A stretch of 64,000 nt of DNA, taken from assembly GCA_021847605.1 (NCBI GenBank), contig JAJZQN010000006.1, positions 62,001-126,000 on the forward strand, written 5' to 3'. The notes beneath the pieces were generated by a model. That model had not been told where the DNA came from. It saw nothing but the letters and a program-made list of their open reading frames with translations, and did not search any database. This document shows positions 8,774-18,096 of the stretch, one piece after another. Origin of the DNA: Pseudomonadota bacterium. GTDB lineage: Bacteria; Pseudomonadota; Alphaproteobacteria; Sphingomonadales; Sphingomonadaceae. Position numbers and translations under genes: made by a program. Position 1 is the stretch's first letter. Each line of letters begins with the position of its first letter.

Positions 8774-9708
8774 GCGACGAGACTACCGATAAGCCGAAGG
8801 CGGCTGCAAAGCGCCCCCATGGTCTGGGCCGCGGCCTGTCCGCGCTGCTGGGCGATGTCGCCCGCGAAGAACCGGTGGCGCCGACTGCCCCGGCCGCCAA
8901 TGGCAAGGCCGTGCAGAGCATCGAAGTCGCTTTGATCCAGCCGCATCCTGAACAGCCGCGTCGCCATTTCGACGAAGGCGCCTTGCAGGAGCTGGCCGAG
9001 AGCATCGCCAAACGCGGCGTGATCCAGCCGATCATCGTCCGCCCCCATGGCGGCGGGTTCCAGATCGTTGCCGGCGAGCGCCGCTGGCGTGCAGCACAGC
9101 GCGCCCAGATGCATCGCATTCCCGCGATCGTGCGCGATTTCGACGAGCAGGAAACACTCGAAATCGCGCTGATCGAGAATATTCAGCGCGAAGAGCTGAA
9201 TCCCATCGAAGAGGCGGAAGCCTATCGCAAGCTGATCGCCGAATTCCATCATAGCCAGGATGCGCTGGGCCGCATCGTCGGCAAATCGCGCAGCCATATC
9301 GCCAATCTGATGCGCCTGCTCGACCTGCCCGCAAGCGTCCAGCGTCAGGTACAGGAACAGAAATTGAGCATGGGCCATGCCCGTGCCCTGATCGGCGCGC
9401 CCGATTGCGAACGGCTGGCGCGTCAGGTGGAAGAGAAAGGGCTGTCGGTCCGCGACACCGAACAGCTGGTGCGCAAGGTCAAGACCGGCGACGAAGCACC
9501 CGCCGCACGCCGCAGCGGCAGCGCATCGGGCAATGGCGAGAAAGACCCCGACATCCTGTCGCTGGAACAGCATCTGGCCGACATTTTGGGGCTGAAGGTT
9601 GAAATCCGGCATGAGGGAGCATCCACTGGCGGGACGCTCAGCTTGCGCTATTCGACACTGGATCAACTCGACATGCTGTGCCAGCGCTTGACCGGCGAGC
9701 GGATTTAA
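8770..9708 (+). CDS. parB: Chromosome partitioning protein ParB (Spo0J family)
   Basis: A 312-residue CTP-dependent DNA clamp that loads at parS. After a basic N-terminus (RPHGLGRGLSALLGD, the ParA-interacting segment), it has the ParB/sulfiredoxin-like CTPase domain with GERRWRAAQRA and ENIQREELNPIEEA. A helix-turn-helix follows (LGRIVGKSRSHIANLMRLLDLP), and then a C-terminal dimerization domain. The start is a TTG at 8770 overlapping the parA stop. The presence of parS sites within 3.5 kb supports the assignment. Confidence 0.96.
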   Translation: MSDETTDKPKAAAKRPHGLGRGLSALLGDVAREEPVAPTAPAANGKAVQSIEVALIQPHPEQPRRHFDEGALQELAESIAKRGVIQPIIVRPHGGGFQIVAGERRWRAAQRAQMHRIPAIVRDFDEQETLEIALIENIQREELNPIEEAEAYRKLIAEFHHSQDALGRIVGKSRSHIANLMRLLDLPASVQRQVQEQKLSMGHARALIGAPDCERLARQVEEKGLSVRDTEQLVRKVKTGDEAPAARRSGSASGNGEKDPDILSLEQHLADILGLKVEIRHEGASTGGTLSLRYSTLDQLDMLCQRLTGERI

Positions 9709-9776
9709 CCCTTCGGCAATCGAAAAAGCATCGGCGCGCTCTAGCCAACCGGGCCGGGCGCGCCTAGCTTCCCTGC

Positions 9777-12377
9777 ATGGCTGACATGCACAACACCGCC
9801 GCCGCCGCGCCCACCATCATCCGTCGTTCGGACTATCGTCCGCCTGACTGGCTGGTACCGACCATCGCGCTGGATTTCGAACTCGATCCTGCCCTGACGC
9901 GGGTGCGGTCGACTTTATCGGTGACGCGGAACGGCGACCATCATCAACCGCTGCGACTGGATGGGGACGGCATCGTTCCGCTGGAAGTGTCGGTCGATGG
10001 TCGCCTGTTGGGCGAGGGCGAATGGCATCTCGACGCCGGCTCGCTGATCGTCCCGCTCTCAGGCCCAGCGCATCGGGTGGAGACACTGGTCGAACTGGCG
10101 CCGGCCGGTAACAGCAAGTTGATGGGCCTTTATGCCAGCGGCGGCCTGCTTTGCACCCAATGCGAAGCGGAAGGGTTTCGCCGCATCACCTTCTTCCCCG
10201 ATCGGCCTGACGTACTGTCGGTCTACAGCGTGCGGATGACGGCAGACAAGGCACGTTTTCCGATCCTGCTCGCCAATGGCGATCCCATGGGGCAGGGCGA
10301 ACTGGACGACGGACGCCATTGGGCCGACTGGACCGATCCTTTCCCCAAGCCCTGCTATCTGTTCGCGCTGGTTGCCGGCGATCTGGCCTGCAACGCCGAC
10401 AGCTTTGTCACCATGAGAGGACGCGAAGTGCAGTTGGGCATCTGGGTGCGAGAGGCCGACCTGCCACGGACGGCACACGCGATGCAGGCGCTCAAGAACA
10501 GCATGGCCTGGGACGAGCGCATCTATGGCCGAGAATATGATCTGGACGTGTTCAACATCGTCGCCGTCGCCGATTTCAATTTCGGCGCGATGGAGAATAA
10601 GGGTCTCAACATCTTCAACAGCCGCTACATATTGGCGGACCCGGAAACGGCGACCGACATCGATTATGATGGCGTTGAGGGGGTGGTGGCCCATGAATAT
10701 TTCCATAACTGGTCCGGCAATCGCGTCACCTGCCGCGACTGGTTCCAGTTATCGCTGAAGGAAGGCTTCACTGTTTTCCGCGATCAGAATTTTTCGGCCG
10801 ACATGGGCAGCCACGCGGTCAAGCGGATCGAAGATGTCCGGATATTGCGCGCGGCGCAGTTTCAGGAGGATTCAGGGCCGCTCGCGCATCCGGTACGTCC
10901 TGAATCCTATATGGAAATCAGTAACTTCTACACGGCGACCATCTATAATAAAGGCGCCGAGCTGATCCGCATGATGGCGCTTATGCTTGGGCCGGAGCGT
11001 TTCCGCGCCGGCACCGATCTCTATTTCGACCGGCATGATGGCGAAGCGGCAACCTGCGAAGATTTCGTCCTGGCGATGGAGGAGGGCGGGACTATCGACC
11101 TCGGGCAATTCCGTCGCTGGTATGAGCAGGCCGGTACCCCGCGCGTTCGCGTGCTGATGCACCATGATGCAGACACCGGCACGGTGGAACTGCAACTGGA
11201 ACAGAGTATGGCGCCGACGCCCGGTCAGCCTGAAAAGCGGCCCATGGCCATCCCGCTGCGCACTGCCCTGTTCAACGCCATCACCGGCACGCATCAGGGC
11301 GACGAATTGCTGCTCCTGACGGAAGCGAAGCAGAGCTTCACCTTCACCGGTTTTGCACAGCCGCCCATATTGTCGATCAATCGCGGCTTTTCGGCGCCCG
11401 TGATCGTGGAAACCAATCGCAGCCAGAGCGATCTCGCCTTCCTGTCGGCGCATGACGATGATCCGTTCGCCCGCTACGAAGCGATGCAACAGCTGATGGT
11501 CAATGTGCTGGTCGGCCAGATCGCCGGACAGGCTGTGGATACGGAGGCGGTCGTCGCCGCCATCCGCGATACCATCACCAATCCGGCGCTGGACCCCGCC
11601 TTCGTGGCGGAGGCCATCCGTCTGCCCAGCGAAGCCTATCTCGGCGATCAGATGGTGGTTGTGGACCCGGACGCAATTCACGCTGCCCGTGACGCCCTGC
11701 AACAACGGATCGGGCGGGAACTGGAGAGCGAATGGCGTGATATTCATGCCAGGACCCGCGCCAACGCCTTTGCCCTGTCACCGGCGGCCAAGGGTGCGCG
11801 CAAGCTGCGCAACGCTGCGCTCCACTATCTGGCTGCATCCGGGGTCGAAGATGGCCCGGCCATGGCCTTCGACCAATTCAGCGAATCCGATAATATGACC
11901 GAACGGCAGGCAGCTCTCGGCACGCTGGTCAACGGCACCAGCGCCGAACGGGAAGCCGCGCTCGACATATTCTATAATCGCTACAGCGACGATGCGCTGA
12001 CGCTGGACAAATGGTTCCAGACACAGGCCTTCGCCTTCCATCCCGATACGGTCGATCTGGTCGAGGAACTGGGCCGGCACAAGGATTTCACCCTGTCCAA
12101 TCCCAACCGGGTCCGGTCGCTCTATGGCGCCTTTGCGGGCAATCAGTGGGCGTTCCACCATGGATCGGGCAAGGGATACCGGCTGGTGGCCGACTGCATC
12201 ATCGCCCTCGACAAGCTGAACCCGCAAACGGCCGCGCGGCTGGTGCCACCGCTTGGCCGGTGGAAACGCTTCGACGCAACGCGCGCGGCGATGATGCGGG
12301 CAGAGTTGCAGCGCATATTGGCGCAGCCGGGCCTGTCCAAGGATGTGACGGAACAGGCCAGCAAAAGTCTGGATTGA
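9777..12377 (+). CDS. pepN: Aminopeptidase N (alanyl aminopeptidase, M1 family)
   Basis: An 866-residue zinc metallopeptidase that removes N-terminal residues from peptides in the cytosol. The substrate-binding GAMEN motif lies in FNFGAMENKGLNIFN near residue 270. The zinc motif HEYFHNW lies near residue 306, with the third ligand in the following LKEGFT segment. The length and domain order match the bacterial PepN (M1 type I) group. The start at 9777 lies 68 bases after parB. A strong symmetric hairpin follows the stop and probably terminates both this gene and the convergent lipoprotein operon. Confidence 0.96.
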   Translation: MADMHNTAAAAPTIIRRSDYRPPDWLVPTIALDFELDPALTRVRSTLSVTRNGDHHQPLRLDGDGIVPLEVSVDGRLLGEGEWHLDAGSLIVPLSGPAHRVETLVELAPAGNSKLMGLYASGGLLCTQCEAEGFRRITFFPDRPDVLSVYSVRMTADKARFPILLANGDPMGQGELDDGRHWADWTDPFPKPCYLFALVAGDLACNADSFVTMRGREVQLGIWVREADLPRTAHAMQALKNSMAWDERIYGREYDLDVFNIVAVADFNFGAMENKGLNIFNSRYILADPETATDIDYDGVEGVVAHEYFHNWSGNRVTCRDWFQLSLKEGFTVFRDQNFSADMGSHAVKRIEDVRILRAAQFQEDSGPLAHPVRPESYMEISNFYTATIYNKGAELIRMMALMLGPERFRAGTDLYFDRHDGEAATCEDFVLAMEEGGTIDLGQFRRWYEQAGTPRVRVLMHHDADTGTVELQLEQSMAPTPGQPEKRPMAIPLRTALFNAITGTHQGDELLLLTEAKQSFTFTGFAQPPILSINRGFSAPVIVETNRSQSDLAFLSAHDDDPFARYEAMQQLMVNVLVGQIAGQAVDTEAVVAAIRDTITNPALDPAFVAEAIRLPSEAYLGDQMVVVDPDAIHAARDALQQRIGRELESEWRDIHARTRANAFALSPAAKGARKLRNAALHYLAASGVEDGPAMAFDQFSESDNMTERQAALGTLVNGTSAEREAALDIFYNRYSDDALTLDKWFQTQAFAFHPDTVDLVEELGRHKDFTLSNPNRVRSLYGAFAGNQWAFHHGSGKGYRLVADCIIALDKLNPQTAARLVPPLGRWKRFDATRAAMMRAELQRILAQPGLSKDVTEQASKSLD

Positions 12378-12384
12378 TGATCCC

Positions 12385-12415
12385 GTATCGCCCCGGTCAT
12401 CCGCCGGGGCGATAC
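12385..12415. terminator. Bidirectional terminator hairpin between pepN and the Mla operon
   Basis: A perfect 12-bp stem (GTATCGCCCCGG at 12385-12396 with CCGGGGCGATAC at 12404-12415) and a 7-base loop fill the short gap between two convergent genes. No T-tract follows on either side, so termination is inferred from position and stem strength. Confidence 0.7.
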
Positions 12416-12422
12416 AGCTAAT

Positions 12423-13055
12423 TTATTCCTTTACCGCATCGGCCCAAGCCGCAACATCGGCAGCCACCTTGTTTGCGGCCCTGTTGAGCGGCATCCCGAT
12501 CGTGTTGGCTTCTATCTTGCCGTTGATCGGCGCGCTGGCGGTAAAGCGCTGACGGGCGAGGGCAAGGCCCGCCGGAGTGGTCAACACCGCATCATAGGTC
12601 ACGACGGCACTATGCGCGGCCCCGTCCACTCCGAACGCGATCAGTTCGCCCGACAGACGCTGACCACCATCACCGGAAAATTGCCCGGCATCCAGCACGA
12701 CACGGTCCGTTGTGGCGGAAATGGTTTCCGCGAGCAGATTACGGAACAGATGCCGGGGCGTGTCGGCCCACTGCACCTTCACCACATAGGCAACGGACGT
12801 CGGCGACACCAGCACCGGGACACGCACCGTATCCAGCATCTTGGGCGCTTCGGGATCGGCGACGATGAGGGTTCGGCCGCCACCGGCAACCCGGCCGCTG
12901 CCCGGCTGCACCTTTTGCGCCGCATCCAGCGTCAGCAACTGCTGTGGCGGCTTCCCGCCAAAGGATACGCAGCCTGACAGAAGCAGAACCGTGGTGGCAA
13001 GGGCCGCAATGGTGCCGCCCTGTTTCATGTGGAACATCATCCGGCTCCCTTTCAT
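12423..13055 (-). CDS. ABC-type transport auxiliary lipoprotein (PqiC/LptE-like)
   Basis: A 210-residue protein with a signal peptide ending in the lipobox LLSGC, so it is predicted to be lipid-anchored, probably at the outer membrane. The C-terminal part resembles the ABC-type transport auxiliary lipoprotein component family that accompanies MCE-type lipid transporters. It is the last gene of the mlaE-mlaF-mlaD operon and overlaps mlaD by four bases (ATGA). Its role is inferred as the outer-membrane partner of MlaD in lipid shuttling. The start at 13055 is supported by this overlap. Met6, Met7 or Met10 could serve instead and would give a shorter signal peptide. A parS-like palindrome overlaps its first codons. 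Confidence 0.85.
   Translation of the reverse strand: MKGSRMMFHMKQGGTIAALATTVLLLSGCVSFGGKPPQQLLTLDAAQKVQPGSGRVAGGGRTLIVADPEAPKMLDTVRVPVLVSPTSVAYVVKVQWADTPRHLFRNLLAETISATTDRVVLDAGQFSGDGGQRLSGELIAFGVDGAAHSAVVTYDAVLTTPAGLALARQRFTASAPINGKIEANTIGMPLNRAANKVAADVAAWADAVKE
13021..13036. promoter_or_regulatory. Degenerate parS-like site
   Basis: TGTTTCATGTGGAACA differs by one base from a symmetric parS; on the minus strand it differs at one central position from site 2. It lies over the first codons of the auxiliary lipoprotein gene, 5 kb from the parS cluster. It may be a weak ParB site or a coincidence. Confidence 0.4.
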
Positions 13056-14014
13056 GGCTTGTAATCCGGCAGCTTGGGCGATCCGACGATCGACCCAGCG
13101 CCCTGCTGGTCCAGCTTCTCCGCGACGCCGCGGAAGGCCCGCGACATTTCGCGCAGATCGCGCACCAGTCGGTTCACTTCCGGCATGGTCTGATTGCTGA
13201 AGGTCTTCACGCCAGGCTGCGCCTCCCCAATGGTGGCATTTAGCGTCGCGATGCTTTCATTGGCCGCCTGAACGCTCTTGCGTAGGTCGGCCATCAGCGG
13301 GCGTCCCTCGTCGTTCACTAGCGCGTCCGTGGTCGCGGCCAGCTTGCCGATCTGCTCGGCGGCGATACCCGTCCGCTGCACAGCGATACGCGCCTCGGCC
13401 AGCGTCGCGGCGATTTCAGGGCTGCGATCGGCCAGAGCGCCGGAAACCCGTTCGACATTGGCGAGGATACCGGCGATCGACTGCTGATTCTTGTCGTTCA
13501 GCAATTCGGTCAGCCGCTCGGTCAGTGTGGACAGTCGCTCCAGCAATTGCGGTGCATTGTTGAGCAGTTCGCCCAGCGCACCCGGCTTGGTCGGGATAAT
13601 CGGCACGCCGTCGGGGCATACGGCCAGCGTGTTGTCAGCGGGGCAGTCGATCGGCGGCGCGCCCTTCACCGCGCCGTCCAGCACGATCTCGCTGACCCCG
13701 GTAAAGCCGACCCCCGCGATGGTGGCGGTCGTGCCCTGTAACACGGGCGTGCCATCCTTCACGGAAATGCGGACCTTCACGAAACTGGGATCGCGCTTCC
13801 ACAACTCGATCTTTTCGACCTGGCCCGATGGCACACCGGAATAATTGACGCTCGATCCCTTAGCCAGGCCATTGACGGACTGCTTGAAGAAGATGTCGAA
13901 TTCCTTGGCATCCCCTTCGGACAGACGTGAAAACCAGAAGGCGGCAGCGATGATCGCCGCCAGCAACAGCAGCGTCACCGTGCCTACCAGCACATGATTG
14001 GAACGGGTTTCCAT
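13052..14014 (-). CDS. mlaD: MlaD family protein (MCE domain, lipid transport)
   Basis: A 320-residue protein with one N-terminal transmembrane helix (VTLLLLAAIIAAAFWF), then an MCE domain (residues ~38-118, containing FKQSVNGLAKGSSVNYSGVP), then a long helical C-terminal region. MCE proteins form hexameric rings in the periplasm that pass phospholipids between membranes. This one is longer than E. coli MlaD, as is usual in alphaproteobacteria. The ATG at 14014 follows a GGGAAGG ribosome binding site and begins METRSNHVLVG, the usual MlaD opening. An in-frame upstream extension lies inside mlaF and is rejected. Confidence 0.92.
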   Translation of the reverse strand: METRSNHVLVGTVTLLLLAAIIAAAFWFSRLSEGDAKEFDIFFKQSVNGLAKGSSVNYSGVPSGQVEKIELWKRDPSFVKVRISVKDGTPVLQGTTATIAGVGFTGVSEIVLDGAVKGAPPIDCPADNTLAVCPDGVPIIPTKPGALGELLNNAPQLLERLSTLTERLTELLNDKNQQSIAGILANVERVSGALADRSPEIAATLAEARIAVQRTGIAAEQIGKLAATTDALVNDEGRPLMADLRKSVQAANESIATLNATIGEAQPGVKTFSNQTMPEVNRLVRDLREMSRAFRGVAEKLDQQGAGSIVGSPKLPDYKP

Positions 14015-14016
14015 AT

Positions 14017-14889
14017 CTATTGCCTTCCCTCGGGCGGGGTCTGCGCCGCCTTGTCCTTTTCGCGCTTGACTGCTGCGGTCGCCGCGCGGCCACGCGGGCC
14101 GTTGAAATATTCCTGAATCCACGGATGATCGAGCGCCAGCAGTTCGTCGATCGTGCCGACCGCAATCACCTTCTTGTCCGCCAGCACCGCCACCCGATCA
14201 CAAATCGAATAAAGCGTATCGAGATCATGGGTGATGAGGAAAACGGTCAGGCCCAGCGTCTGTTGCAGCTTGCGCGTCTGATCGTCGAACGCCGCAGCCC
14301 CGATCGGGTCCAGACCCGCCGTCGGCTCATCCAGAAACAGCAGGTCGGGGTCCAGAGCCAGCGCGCGGGCAAGGCCGGCGCGTTTCTTCATGCCCCCCGA
14401 CAATTCGGACGGATATTTGGGACCAGCCTCTTCCGGCAGGCCGGTCAGGCGAATCTTGTACGCCGCAATCTCGTCGCGCAGCTTCGGTCCGATATTGGGA
14501 TAATATTCGCGGATCGGCACTTCGACATTTTCGGCCACCGTCAGCGTCGAAAACAGCGCGCCGCCCTGAAACAACACGCCCCATCGTTTGCGGATGGCCA
14601 GCGCCTCGTCATCCAGCCGTCCGATCATGGATTCGCCAAAGACGTGGATTTCGCCTTCCAGCGGCGTCTGAAGCCCGATGATGGAGCGCATCAGCACCGA
14701 TTTGCCCGTGCCCGATCCACCGACCACGCCCAATATCTCGCCACGCCGCACGTCGAGGTCGAGGCCATCATGCACGAGTTGCTCGCCAAAGCCGTTCTTG
14801 AGGCCGCGCACCGAAATGGCGACTTCGCTGCGCGCGATCGATTCTTCGACCCGCTGCTCTTCGGCAGCCTTTTCTGCTTCCGGCGCCAT
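14017..14889 (-). CDS. mlaF: Lipid transport ABC ATPase MlaF
   Basis: A 290-residue ABC ATPase that energizes the Mla lipid transporter at the inner membrane. Walker A is GGSGTGKS, the signature is the Mla-typical LSGGMKKRAGLARAL, Walker B is LLFLDEP, and the switch His is in ITHDLD. The start at 14889 overlaps the stop of mlaE by one base (TGATG). The C-terminal ~25 residues are charged and probably disordered. It sits between mlaE and mlaD, the usual order. Confidence 0.94.
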   Translation of the reverse strand: MAPEAEKAAEEQRVEESIARSEVAISVRGLKNGFGEQLVHDGLDLDVRRGEILGVVGGSGTGKSVLMRSIIGLQTPLEGEIHVFGESMIGRLDDEALAIRKRWGVLFQGGALFSTLTVAENVEVPIREYYPNIGPKLRDEIAAYKIRLTGLPEEAGPKYPSELSGGMKKRAGLARALALDPDLLFLDEPTAGLDPIGAAAFDDQTRKLQQTLGLTVFLITHDLDTLYSICDRVAVLADKKVIAVGTIDELLALDHPWIQEYFNGPRGRAATAAVKREKDKAAQTPPEGRQ

Positions 14890-15998
14890 CAGTTCCAGCC
14901 CACCCAAGTGAAGAAGACCGCGAAAAATGCGTCGATCACGATGACCAGAAAAATCGCCTGTACCACAGCGGATGTCGTGCGCAGGCCGACTTCCTCGGCA
15001 TTGCCCTTCACCTGCATGCCCTGAAAACAGCCGGACAGGGCGATGATGATGCCAAACACCGGCGCCTTGATCAGGCCCACCCACAGGTCATGGATCGGCA
15101 CCACTTCGCGCAGGCGCTGGATGAAGGTGATCGGCGGAATATCCAGTGCAACTGCGCACAGGAACCCGCCACCGATGACCGACACGATGGAGGCGTAAAA
15201 GCCCAGCAACGGCATCATGATGACCACCGCCAGCGTCCGGGGCAGCACCAGCGCCTCCATCGGCGAAACGCCGATGGTCCGCATGGCATCGACCTCTTCG
15301 GTCAGCTTCATCGTGCCGAGCTGCGCCGCAAAGGCGGAGCCAGACCGGCCCGCGACCATGATCGCCGTCATCAGCACGCCCAGTTCGCGAAACGTCAGGC
15401 GGCCGACCAGATTGATCGTCAGCATCTCCATGCCGAACTGGCGCAACTGCACCGAACCCTGCTGGGCAATGACAATGCCGATCAGGAAACTCATCAGGCC
15501 GATAATGCCCAGTGCGGACACCCCGACCACTTCGAACCGCTGGATCACCGCATCCAGACGAAAACGGTGCGGGTGGCGAATGACATTCCAGGCGGCGACC
15601 AGCGTCGCGCCGAAGAATCCGACCAGACCGACCAGTGTCGATCCCGCCGTCGTCACCGCTTCGCCAATCTGACCCACTACGCGAGACAGGGCAGGGACAT
15701 GATCCGGCCGGATCGTGACCGGCTCGTCCAGTTGCCCCACAGCCTCGATCAGGCGTTCGGCATCATGGCTACCGCTCATCACCGGGCAGCCCAGCCGCTT
15801 GGCAGCGCGATGCACGGTCCACGCGCCAATCGTGTCGATATGTTCGACACCCGACAGGTCGATAGCGCTGATCGGACCCTGCACCGCATCCAGCCGATCG
15901 GGCAGATCATTCAGGCAGGCGATGGCCAGCGATCCCGACAGGTGAAGGACGTCGCCGTCATTCCCCTTTTCCTCGACAAGTTCGGCGGCTTTGTTCAT
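14889..15998 (-). CDS. mlaE: Lipid transport ABC permease MlaE with N-terminal STAS domain
   Basis: A 369-residue permease. Residues ~1-110 form a STAS-like domain (ISAIDLSGVEHIDTIGAWTVHRAA), and the rest is the MlaE permease with about five or six membrane helices and conserved stretches such as NLVGRLTFRELGVLMTAIMVAGRSGSAFAAQLGTM. In E. coli the STAS domain is the separate MlaB protein, so here MlaB and MlaE functions are fused, a known arrangement in other proteobacteria. It is the first gene of the operon. The minus-strand promoter should lie in the gap to the divergent HAD phosphatase gene at 16097. Confidence 0.93.
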   Translation of the reverse strand: MNKAAELVEEKGNDGDVLHLSGSLAIACLNDLPDRLDAVQGPISAIDLSGVEHIDTIGAWTVHRAAKRLGCPVMSGSHDAERLIEAVGQLDEPVTIRPDHVPALSRVVGQIGEAVTTAGSTLVGLVGFFGATLVAAWNVIRHPHRFRLDAVIQRFEVVGVSALGIIGLMSFLIGIVIAQQGSVQLRQFGMEMLTINLVGRLTFRELGVLMTAIMVAGRSGSAFAAQLGTMKLTEEVDAMRTIGVSPMEALVLPRTLAVVIMMPLLGFYASIVSVIGGGFLCAVALDIPPITFIQRLREVVPIHDLWVGLIKAPVFGIIIALSGCFQGMQVKGNAEEVGLRTTSAVVQAIFLVIVIDAFFAVFFTWVGWN

Positions 15999-16096
15999 GC
16001 GATGGGATTAGTGGTCCAATATCGGTTGCACGGCAAGCCGAAACGGCCCATCGCCAAGCCAGAACGAAGGGCGGACAGAAAAGTTTCGGAAACGGC

Positions 16097-16771
16097 ATGA
16101 CGCATAAGCTGGCAATATATGACATGGACCGCACCGTCACATTTCGCGGCACCTATACCGGGTTTTTGATCCATGTGGCGCGTGCGATGGCGCCCTGGCG
16201 CCTGGTTCTGTTGCCGCTCGTCGCCCTGCTGATGCTGGCCTATGTCCTCAAATTGCTGACGCGCCAGCGGCTGAAGGAACTCAATCAGGCACTGATGATC
16301 GGCTATCATGTCGAACGCGCCAAACTCATGCCGCATATCGAAAGCTATGCCGACAAGGTAATCGCCACCAATTTGCGCGCCGGCGCCGTGGCGCAAATCG
16401 CGCAGGACCGGGCCGATGGCTATATGCTGGTGCTGGCGACGGCATCCTACCGCCTTTATGTCGAACCGATCGCCCGGCGACTGGGGTTCGATGCCGTAAT
16501 CGCAACCGATCATCTCAGTCAGGATCTGCGCTATGTCCGCGCAAAGATCGCGGGTGAAAATTGCTACGACACCGGCAAGTTGCGCATGATCAAGGCATGG
16601 ATGGCGGCCGAGGCGATCGATCGGCGCATGGCCCATATCCGCGCCTATTCCGACCATGTGTCGGACGCCCCCATGCTGGAATTTGCCGACATCCCCTTTG
16701 CCTCCAACCCGCACAGACCACTGGCGAAGCTGGCGGCGGAGAGGGGCTGGACGCGGGTCGACTGGACCTGA
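16097..16771 (+). CDS. HAD-IB family phosphatase
   Basis: A 224-residue haloacid dehalogenase-superfamily hydrolase. The catalytic motif I DMDRT (residues 9-13) is followed by a hydrophobic segment of ~20 residues (APWRLVLLPLVALLMLAYVL) in the cap region. Motif II is LVLATAS, and motif IV lies in the YSDHVSDAPML segment. Relatives are annotated as HAD-IB hydrolases or phosphoserine-phosphatase-like proteins, some acting on lipid phosphates such as lysophosphatidate. The substrate here is unknown. It is divergent from the Mla operon and convergent with the ThiE-like gene. Confidence 0.88.
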   Translation: MTHKLAIYDMDRTVTFRGTYTGFLIHVARAMAPWRLVLLPLVALLMLAYVLKLLTRQRLKELNQALMIGYHVERAKLMPHIESYADKVIATNLRAGAVAQIAQDRADGYMLVLATASYRLYVEPIARRLGFDAVIATDHLSQDLRYVRAKIAGENCYDTGKLRMIKAWMAAEAIDRRMAHIRAYSDHVSDAPMLEFADIPFASNPHRPLAKLAAERGWTRVDWT

Positions 16772-17326
16772 TCAGCCGGTCAGGCCATCGATCGCCGCCC
16801 AGCCATCCGCACCGATCGCTTTCAACATGCACCGGTGCTGCCTCCGCACGCCCCCTAACGCGATGACCGGCATATCAAGCTGACGGGCCAGCGCCACAAA
16901 ACGCGCCCGGCCAAGTACCGGCGCGCCGGGATGCGACCGGGTGGGAAAGAGCGGGGAAACGAAACAGAGGTCGAGGCGCACACCCCGCGCCGCCACCACT
17001 TCGCGCATATCATGCACCGGCCCGCTGCGGATCATCGGCCGACATGAATGCCGATTGTCCCGCCCATGCACGCCATCCGCCCGCCAGCCGGCCGCCAGCC
17101 GCACCGATCCGCCCAGCAACAATGTCAGCCGCCGACCCCGTGCAATCCGCGTCAGCGCGTCGAACAGCGCCCGCCGATCCTTTGCCCCGGTGCGATAATG
17201 GCGCAGCACGATCCCGCCCTTGCCTTTGGGCAATCGTGCTGCCGCCGCCAGCAAGGCATCATCGCTGACGCGCTCATCGGTCATCAGCCACAGCAGCGGC
17301 ATGTTTTTACGGTGGCCCTGAACCAT
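16772..17326 (-). CDS. Thiamine phosphate synthase family protein (ThiE/TenI-like)
   Basis: A 184-residue TIM-barrel protein resembling ThiE, which joins HMP-pyrophosphate and THZ-phosphate. The opening LLWLMTDERV, the central FVSPLFPTRSHPGAPVLG (the ThiE phosphate-binding region) and the late VIALGGV motif all fit. It is shorter than typical ThiE (about 205-220), and some diphosphate-binding residues are not evident. It may therefore be a TenI-like relative rather than the active synthase. The start could also be the ATG at 17302. The gene abuts the HAD gene tail to tail with no gap. Confidence 0.75.
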   Translation of the reverse strand: MVQGHRKNMPLLWLMTDERVSDDALLAAAARLPKGKGGIVLRHYRTGAKDRRALFDALTRIARGRRLTLLLGGSVRLAAGWRADGVHGRDNRHSCRPMIRSGPVHDMREVVAARGVRLDLCFVSPLFPTRSHPGAPVLGRARFVALARQLDMPVIALGGVRRQHRCMLKAIGADGWAAIDGLTG

Positions 17327-17349
17327 GGCTCTGGCCTATAGCGGCCCGC

Positions 17350-18096
17350 ATGACGACCGACCATATCGAAGCCGTTCAACAGGCCGCCTTGCGCCTGTCC
17401 GCCGTGCGGGATGCAGCGGACAAGGCTGCACGCCTGACCAATCGCACCGGCGACGCCATCACCCTGATCGCCGTGTCCAAGACACATGGCGCCGATGCCA
17501 TCCGCCCGCTGATCGCGGCAGGACAGCGCGTGTTCGGCGAAAATCGCGTGCAGGAAAGTCAGGAAAAATGGCCCGCCCTGCGGGAGGAATATCCCGACAT
17601 CGCGTTGCATCTGGTCGGTCAGCTGCAATCAAACAAGGCGGCCGAGGCCATTGCCCTGTTCGATGTGATCCACGGCCTTGATCGCCCGTCCCTGCTGACC
17701 GCGCTGGCCAAGGCGATGGATGCGGCGGGCACGCGCACCCCCTGCTATATTCAGGTCAATATCGGGGCTGAAGAGCAGAAGGGCGGCTGCGCCATCGCCG
17801 ATGTGCCAGCCCTGATCGCGTCGGCCCGCGACGCAGATATTCCGCTGCTGGGCCTGATGTGCGTGCCGCCGGCCGATGTCGAACCCGCGCCCTATTTCGC
17901 CTTGCTCGCAAAAATGGCGCGCGAGGAGGGGCTCGCGCGCCTGTCGATGGGCATGTCGGGCGATTATGAAACCGCGATCATGCTGGGCGCCACCGACATT
18001 CGCGTCGGCACCGCCTTGTTCGGCGACCGGCCGGTGGTGCAGCGTCCCGTGCCCACCAGCGGCCGGGGAATGGTCAGAAACTCCCTCGCAAGGTGA
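17350..18096 (+). CDS. YggS family pyridoxal phosphate-dependent protein (PLP homeostasis)
   Basis: A 248-residue single-domain TIM-barrel PLP protein of the YggS/PLPBP family, which buffers free PLP and affects amino-acid homeostasis. The PLP-binding Lys lies in LIAVSKTHGADAI. The family block FGENRVQESQEKW follows, then the HLVGQLQSNKA segment, the LMCVPP segment and the phosphate-binding SMGMSGDYETAI. The C-terminus overlaps the convergent TonB receptor gene by 23 bases. It diverges from the ThiE-like gene, with only 23 bases between the start codons. Confidence 0.95.
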   Translation: MTTDHIEAVQQAALRLSAVRDAADKAARLTNRTGDAITLIAVSKTHGADAIRPLIAAGQRVFGENRVQESQEKWPALREEYPDIALHLVGQLQSNKAAEAIALFDVIHGLDRPSLLTALAKAMDAAGTRTPCYIQVNIGAEEQKGGCAIADVPALIASARDADIPLLGLMCVPPADVEPAPYFALLAKMAREEGLARLSMGMSGDYETAIMLGATDIRVGTALFGDRPVVQRPVPTSGRGMVRNSLAR

